NCBI GenBank assembly: GCA_024743215.1
Contig: JANSWZ010000002.1
Coordinates: 124,001 to 188,000 of the forward strand
Direction: 5' to 3'
Length of the DNA stretch: 64,000 nucleotides
Origin: Alphaproteobacteria bacterium
GTDB lineage: Bacteria > Pseudomonadota > Alphaproteobacteria > Rhizobiales > GCA-2746425
Position numbers and translations under genes: made by a program. The notes below the pieces were generated by a model. It saw nothing but the letters and a program-made list of their open reading frames with translations, was not told the origin of the DNA and searched no databases. Positions 60,735-64,000 of this stretch are shown here, piece by piece (the stretch's first letter is position 1; each line of letters starts with the position of its first letter).

Positions 60735-61559
60735 TTAAAGTGACCAAACTTTAGGCAGGTCCGCCTCAAAATTCATCAAGGTGACCAGCGGCAACAATAT
60801 TTTGCGCAGTTGAAAACTGTCTTCAGCCATGACCCTAGCAAGAAGCTTGCCATTCCAGCAGGAGATACCACCATTGGGTCCAATCAACTGACGGGCCTCG
60901 TTCAAAAAACCGTCCGCGCGGGGTGATACAAACAGGAGTGTGGCAAAGGCGGTCTGGCCAGCAGTGACTGCTTGCTGCGACAGAATGGAGGCTATTTCCC
61001 CGTTGAGGCGGAAATCTTCGGCGTGGATCAGTTGGCCGCCTTGCGAAATGCGCCACCGGTCCCGAAGATCGGCACTTTCAACGCGCTCCCCCATGGAACG
61101 GCGACCCAAAACGATCGGTTCCAGAAACAGCGCCTCGGCCCCTTTGGCAAGGTCAGCCGTGATGGTTCGGGAAAAACCGGCGCAGTCAAAGACAATGCTT
61201 TCCTGTGGAAGCCAGGCGAGACGCGCGCCCTGCTCAGCTTTCAGCGTCACTGTGTTTGCGGCAAGACCAGCAGAAGATTTGTAGATTTTCTCGCTGGCCT
61301 GCGTGGTCACCATCAAATGGGTATTCTGGCCAGCTTCAAAAGACCAAGCCATGCGGTCACCGCCCGTTACCCCACCAGATGTGTTGATGATGACGGCTTC
61401 CAGAGCGGTTCCGTGATAGGTTTTGGGGATGCGGATTCTCGCGCAGCCTTCCTGATAGAGCCGGTCGATACGGGTTCGGCCATCCAGTTGTTTGACCGAC
61501 AGCCGACCGACGCCGACGGCGCGCTGCATTGCTGGCTGAATTTCATTTGAAAGGGTCAC
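60735..61559 (-). CDS. ureD: Urease accessory protein UreD
   Basis: Protein of about 274 residues. UreD (UreH) segments are LYQEGCARIRIPKTYHG near 40, ASEKIYKSS near 105, WLPQESIVFDCAGF and an LFLEPIVLGRRSMGE strand. It forms the UreDFG nickel-insertion complex. The GTG at 61559 gives the usual family length; an ATG at 61529 would drop ten residues, and the much longer open frame upstream has no UreD similarity. First gene of the urease operon. Confidence 0.88.
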   Translation of the reverse strand: MTLSNEIQPAMQRAVGVGRLSVKQLDGRTRIDRLYQEGCARIRIPKTYHGTALEAVIINTSGGVTGGDRMAWSFEAGQNTHLMVTTQASEKIYKSSAGLAANTVTLKAEQGARLAWLPQESIVFDCAGFSRTITADLAKGAEALFLEPIVLGRRSMGERVESADLRDRWRISQGGQLIHAEDFRLNGEIASILSQQAVTAGQTAFATLLFVSPRADGFLNEARQLIGPNGGISCWNGKLLARVMAEDSFQLRKILLPLVTLMNFEADLPKVWSL

Positions 61560-61712
61560 GTGACGGGCCAGTGCTGTATTTGTATGAAGGCAATGTGGAA
61601 AGTGATACTGATCACAATTGATGCGACTCCTATTGCCTGTTTCGGGCATAAACAGACAGGTTTTTTCCACCATGTCAAAACCCCTTTGAAGATTAGGCCA
61701 AGGAGAAAATAC

Positions 61713-62477
61713 GTGGTCAAGACCCTGATTGTTCTGGCTCACCCGGACAAGGCGTCCTTCAACGGCCAATGGGCCGAGACTTCCCGTGCGGCAAGTGCGG
61801 CGCTTGGTCACGATGTCGAACTGTCTGATCTCGTTGCCATGGGGTTTGACCCGGTGGAGCGGGCAGATCACTATCAACTGCCTGATATGGAGCGCTTTGA
61901 TGTTCTGCGTGCGCAGGAGGCCGCTGCCGCAGCCAAGTCCCTGCCGAATGATGTCGTGGCTGAAATTGCAAAAATTGAAGCGGCTGACCGCATCATTTTC
62001 CATTTTCCAATGTGGTGGTTCGGACCACCAGCTATTCTGAAAGGCTGGTTTGACCGGGTATTGGCCAATGGCGCGATGCACAATACCGATGAGCGCTTTG
62101 ACACAGGTCGGTGTCGCCACAAGACGGCATTGTTTTGCGTGACCACTGGTTCTTCAGCTGTGCAAAGCGCGCCGGATGGCAAGGAAGGCAATGCACAGAT
62201 GCTGCTCTGGCCGCTTTCTCAGGCACTGCGCTATCTGGGTTTTTCTGTGCTACGCCCGATTACGGTCAGTGGTGTGCATAGTTATCACAAGGATGTCGCG
62301 GCAGACGCATTGGCTCAGCGGCTCAGCAAGACGCTGGCAGATCAGCCCAAGATCATTGCAGATTTCGACAATTTACCGCGTCTTCACTTCAACACTGACG
62401 GCGATTTTACAAAAGAAGGCCGGTTAAAACCAGACGCGCCGAGCCATTCGGATTTCATCCGCCATATTGGGCGATAG
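61713..62477 (+). CDS. NAD(P)H-dependent flavoprotein, KefF/MdaB-like
   Basis: Protein of 254 residues with a flavodoxin-like fold: VLAHPDKASFNGQWA near 8 (phosphate loop) and FHFPMWWFGPPAILKGWFDRVLANG near 90. These match NQO1-like quinone reductases and KefF, the ancillary subunit of glutathione-gated potassium antiporters. A Kef-type antiporter gene lies 1 kb further on, on the other strand, which makes a KefF role attractive but unproven. AGGAG lies upstream of the GTG start at 61713. It is divergent from ureD. Confidence 0.85.
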   Translation: MVKTLIVLAHPDKASFNGQWAETSRAASAALGHDVELSDLVAMGFDPVERADHYQLPDMERFDVLRAQEAAAAAKSLPNDVVAEIAKIEAADRIIFHFPMWWFGPPAILKGWFDRVLANGAMHNTDERFDTGRCRHKTALFCVTTGSSAVQSAPDGKEGNAQMLLWPLSQALRYLGFSVLRPITVSGVHSYHKDVAADALAQRLSKTLADQPKIIADFDNLPRLHFNTDGDFTKEGRLKPDAPSHSDFIRHIGR

Positions 62478-62543
62478 GAAATTCGCCTGAAAACACGCTA
62501 TATGAACCGCCAGCCTAATAAATCAGCAGACAGGATATACATC

Positions 62544-63461
62544 ATGAGTAGTTCGAACGAAACGATTGGCTTTGTCGGCGTTGGCCTGATGGGGCATGGC
62601 ATGGCAAAAAATATCGCGGCAAAGGGCTATGCCTTGACCGTTATCGGACACCGCAATCGGAAGCCGGTCGAAGATCTTGTCGAACGTGGAGCAGCCGAGG
62701 CCGGATCTCTGAAGGAACTTGGCGAAAAATCCTCAATCGTTTTCATCTGTGCGCCCGGCTCACCTCAGGTCGAGGCCATCGTGCGTGAGTTGAAAGAAGG
62801 TTTGAAACCGGGCTCCGTCATTGTTGATTGCTCGACCTCTGACCCGACATCCACTGCCAGTCTTTCCGAACAATTGGCGGATTTGGATATCGCTTTGGCC
62901 GACGCGCCCCTGGGCGGTACGCCGGTGCAGGCAGAAGCAGGTGAATTGGGTGCGATGATTGGTGCCGCAGATGAGGTCTTTGCCCGCATAAAGCCTGTGG
63001 TGGAAGCCTGGGCCGGGACAATTGTGCATATTGGCGGCGTGGGCGACGGTCACCGTATGAAATTGCTGAACAATTTCCTGTCGCTCGGGTATGGCGCGAT
63101 TTACTCTGAAGCCTTGGCGCTGGCCAGCAAGGTAGGTCTGTCACCAGCGAAATTCGACAGTGTTATTCGCGGCAGCCGCATGGATTGCGGCTTCTATCAG
63201 ACCTTCATGGACTACATCATGGAGGGCAATCGGGAGGCGCATAAATTCACCCTGTCCAATGCATTCAAGGATATGCGCTATCTGGAATCCATGGCTGATA
63301 ATGCCGGCATGGTGAACCCCGTCGGCAATGCGGTGAAGAACCTTTATGCAGCCGCACATGCAGCCGGTGGCGATGGCCCGGAAGACTATGTGCCGATGTT
63401 GCCTGAATATGTCGGGCGGCTCAGCGGCACAGAGGTCAAGCCGGAAAAACCCGTCAAGTAA
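62544..63461 (+). CDS. NAD(P)-dependent oxidoreductase, 3-hydroxyisobutyrate dehydrogenase family
   Basis: Protein of 305 residues. NAD site GFVGVGLMGHGMAKNI at the N-terminus, ADAPLGGTPVQAEAG near 128 and the catalytic lysine in GDGHRMKLLNNFLSLG near 170. Family members oxidise beta-hydroxy acids such as tartronate, 3-hydroxyisobutyrate or sulfolactaldehyde derivatives; the substrate here is unknown. The ATG at 62544 was taken over 62502 because it gives a standard N-terminus. It is convergent with the antiporter gene. Confidence 0.88.
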   Translation: MSSSNETIGFVGVGLMGHGMAKNIAAKGYALTVIGHRNRKPVEDLVERGAAEAGSLKELGEKSSIVFICAPGSPQVEAIVRELKEGLKPGSVIVDCSTSDPTSTASLSEQLADLDIALADAPLGGTPVQAEAGELGAMIGAADEVFARIKPVVEAWAGTIVHIGGVGDGHRMKLLNNFLSLGYGAIYSEALALASKVGLSPAKFDSVIRGSRMDCGFYQTFMDYIMEGNREAHKFTLSNAFKDMRYLESMADNAGMVNPVGNAVKNLYAAAHAAGGDGPEDYVPMLPEYVGRLSGTEVKPEKPVK

Positions 63462-63469
63462 GACCGGTC

Positions 63470-64000
63470 TCAGCCATCATTCTTTTCAGCCTCTGCTTCA
63501 ACATCGCTCAATGTGGGCGGAACCCAGCCGCGATCTGCGCGGCTGGCAAATGCCTTTGATTTGCCGCGCATGAAGGCTTCCTGTTCTGCGCCAATTTCCT
63601 TGGCGCGCGCCACATAGGTCTCGTTTTGGTGAATTGGAATGTCCGGATCATAAACCTGCGCCAACTGGCGTAATGCTTCTCTGTCACCATCAACAAAATT
63701 GCGCACCTGACGTTCCGCATCATATGGATGAAAGCCAAGCGCTTCGAGCGCGGAGCGTCCGGCACGAACAGAACTGTCAAATGTCTCGCGAATGATATCA
63801 CGAGCACCAGCTGCGTAGAGTTCATAAACGTGATTGCGGTCACGGGCGCGGACCACAATGTGGATGTGGGGATGCGATTGGGAAATGTAGTGCACCAGTG
63901 CTGTCGCCTGTTCTTTGTCATCGATGGCAATAACCAGCATCTTGGCCTCATCAATGCCTGCGGCGTGCAGCAGATCAGGGCGTGTGCCATCGCCGAAAAA
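63470..64000 (-). CDS. Kef-type cation/proton antiporter, C-terminal part (partial)
   Basis: The gene enters from the right edge; 176 codons are visible. The sequence FGDGTRPDLLHAAGIDEAK, then MLVIAIDDKEQATALVHYI, is the second half of a TrkA-N/RCK nucleotide-binding domain as found in KefB/KefC-type potassium efflux antiporters, and the remaining part is a polar C-terminal tail. The membrane part lies outside the window. The frame continues upstream of the first internal ATG to the window edge. Confidence 0.9.
   Translation of the reverse strand, partial: FFGDGTRPDLLHAAGIDEAKMLVIAIDDKEQATALVHYISQSHPHIHIVVRARDRNHVYELYAAGARDIIRETFDSSVRAGRSALEALGFHPYDAERQVRNFVDGDREALRQLAQVYDPDIPIHQNETYVARAKEIGAEQEAFMRGKSKAFASRADRGWVPPTLSDVEAEAEKNDG

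Noticed and set aside
61637-61672. Terminator hairpin (CTGTTT, loop, AAACAG, then T-run)
   Set aside because: The stem is only 6 bp with a 5-base interruption before the T-run, and no plus-strand gene ends upstream.
61560-62120. Upstream extension of the ureD frame to 62120
   Set aside because: The added residues have no UreD similarity and overlap the oppositely oriented flavoprotein gene, which has a clear start and motifs.

Overview
The window looks like a chromosomal stretch of a marine or soil alphaproteobacterium of the Hyphomicrobiales/Rhodobacterales type. The reasons are the many high-affinity importers (TRAP, dipeptide, CUT2 sugar, BMP nucleoside and urea ABC), a complete urease cluster, tightly packed operons with ATGA/TGATG overlaps, frequent TTG/GTG starts behind good Shine-Dalgarno sites, and degenerate intergenic repeats resembling those of that group. 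The assignment rests on gene content only. I saw no tRNA, rRNA, CRISPR array, transposase or phage gene.

Layout. 1-2354 (minus): two Rieske-oxygenase-related genes (one running off the left edge), an acylphosphatase-like protein without catalytic residues, and an RpiR-type regulator. 2543-10329 (plus): an N-formylglutamate-amidohydrolase-like hydrolase, a TRAP transporter, a glutamine-synthetase-like ligase, an aldehyde dehydrogenase and an iron alcohol dehydrogenase. Together they suggest catabolism of an amine or amino alcohol through gamma-glutamyl intermediates. 10599-14925: an accessory block of unrecognised genes (helical-repeat protein, PD-(D/E)xK-like protein, HEPN-like protein, a short ORF) that may be an undescribed defence module. 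14995-20163 (minus): a peptide-type ABC importer. 20374-22105: a small conserved gene, two decayed copies of the 3' end of the alcohol dehydrogenase gene and an AT-rich orphan gene. 22106-32351: a LacI regulator, twin operators, a CUT2 sugar transporter, and lactonase-LtnD-OtnK-OtnC-OtnI enzymes for four-carbon sugar acids. 32821-38477: a frameshifted P-loop ATPase, MerR/zinc-ribbon/HEAT genes, a DUF3179 protein and a cupin. 39070-42242: a periplasmic binding protein coupled to a membrane GGDEF-EAL protein. 42327-48204 (minus): a BMP-type importer with a cytosine-deaminase-like hydrolase. 48927-54574 (minus): urtABCDE urea transporter with a sigma-54 promoter. 54967-61559 (minus): ureDABC-EF-G with three guest genes, one a class D beta-lactamase homologue. 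61713-64000: a KefF/MdaB-like flavoprotein, a 3-hydroxyisobutyrate-dehydrogenase-family enzyme and the C-terminus of a Kef-type antiporter.

Two themes connect the regions. First, nitrogen scavenging: the deaminase/BMP importer, the urea importer and urease form about 19 kb of adjacent operons, and a -24/-12 promoter ahead of urtA points to nitrogen control. Second, gene decay: fragments of the alcohol dehydrogenase, cupin and amidohydrolase genes lie in gaps, each with an intact homologue elsewhere in the window. Two of these fragment sites adjoin accessory genes, so insertion, duplication and loss have probably been frequent here.
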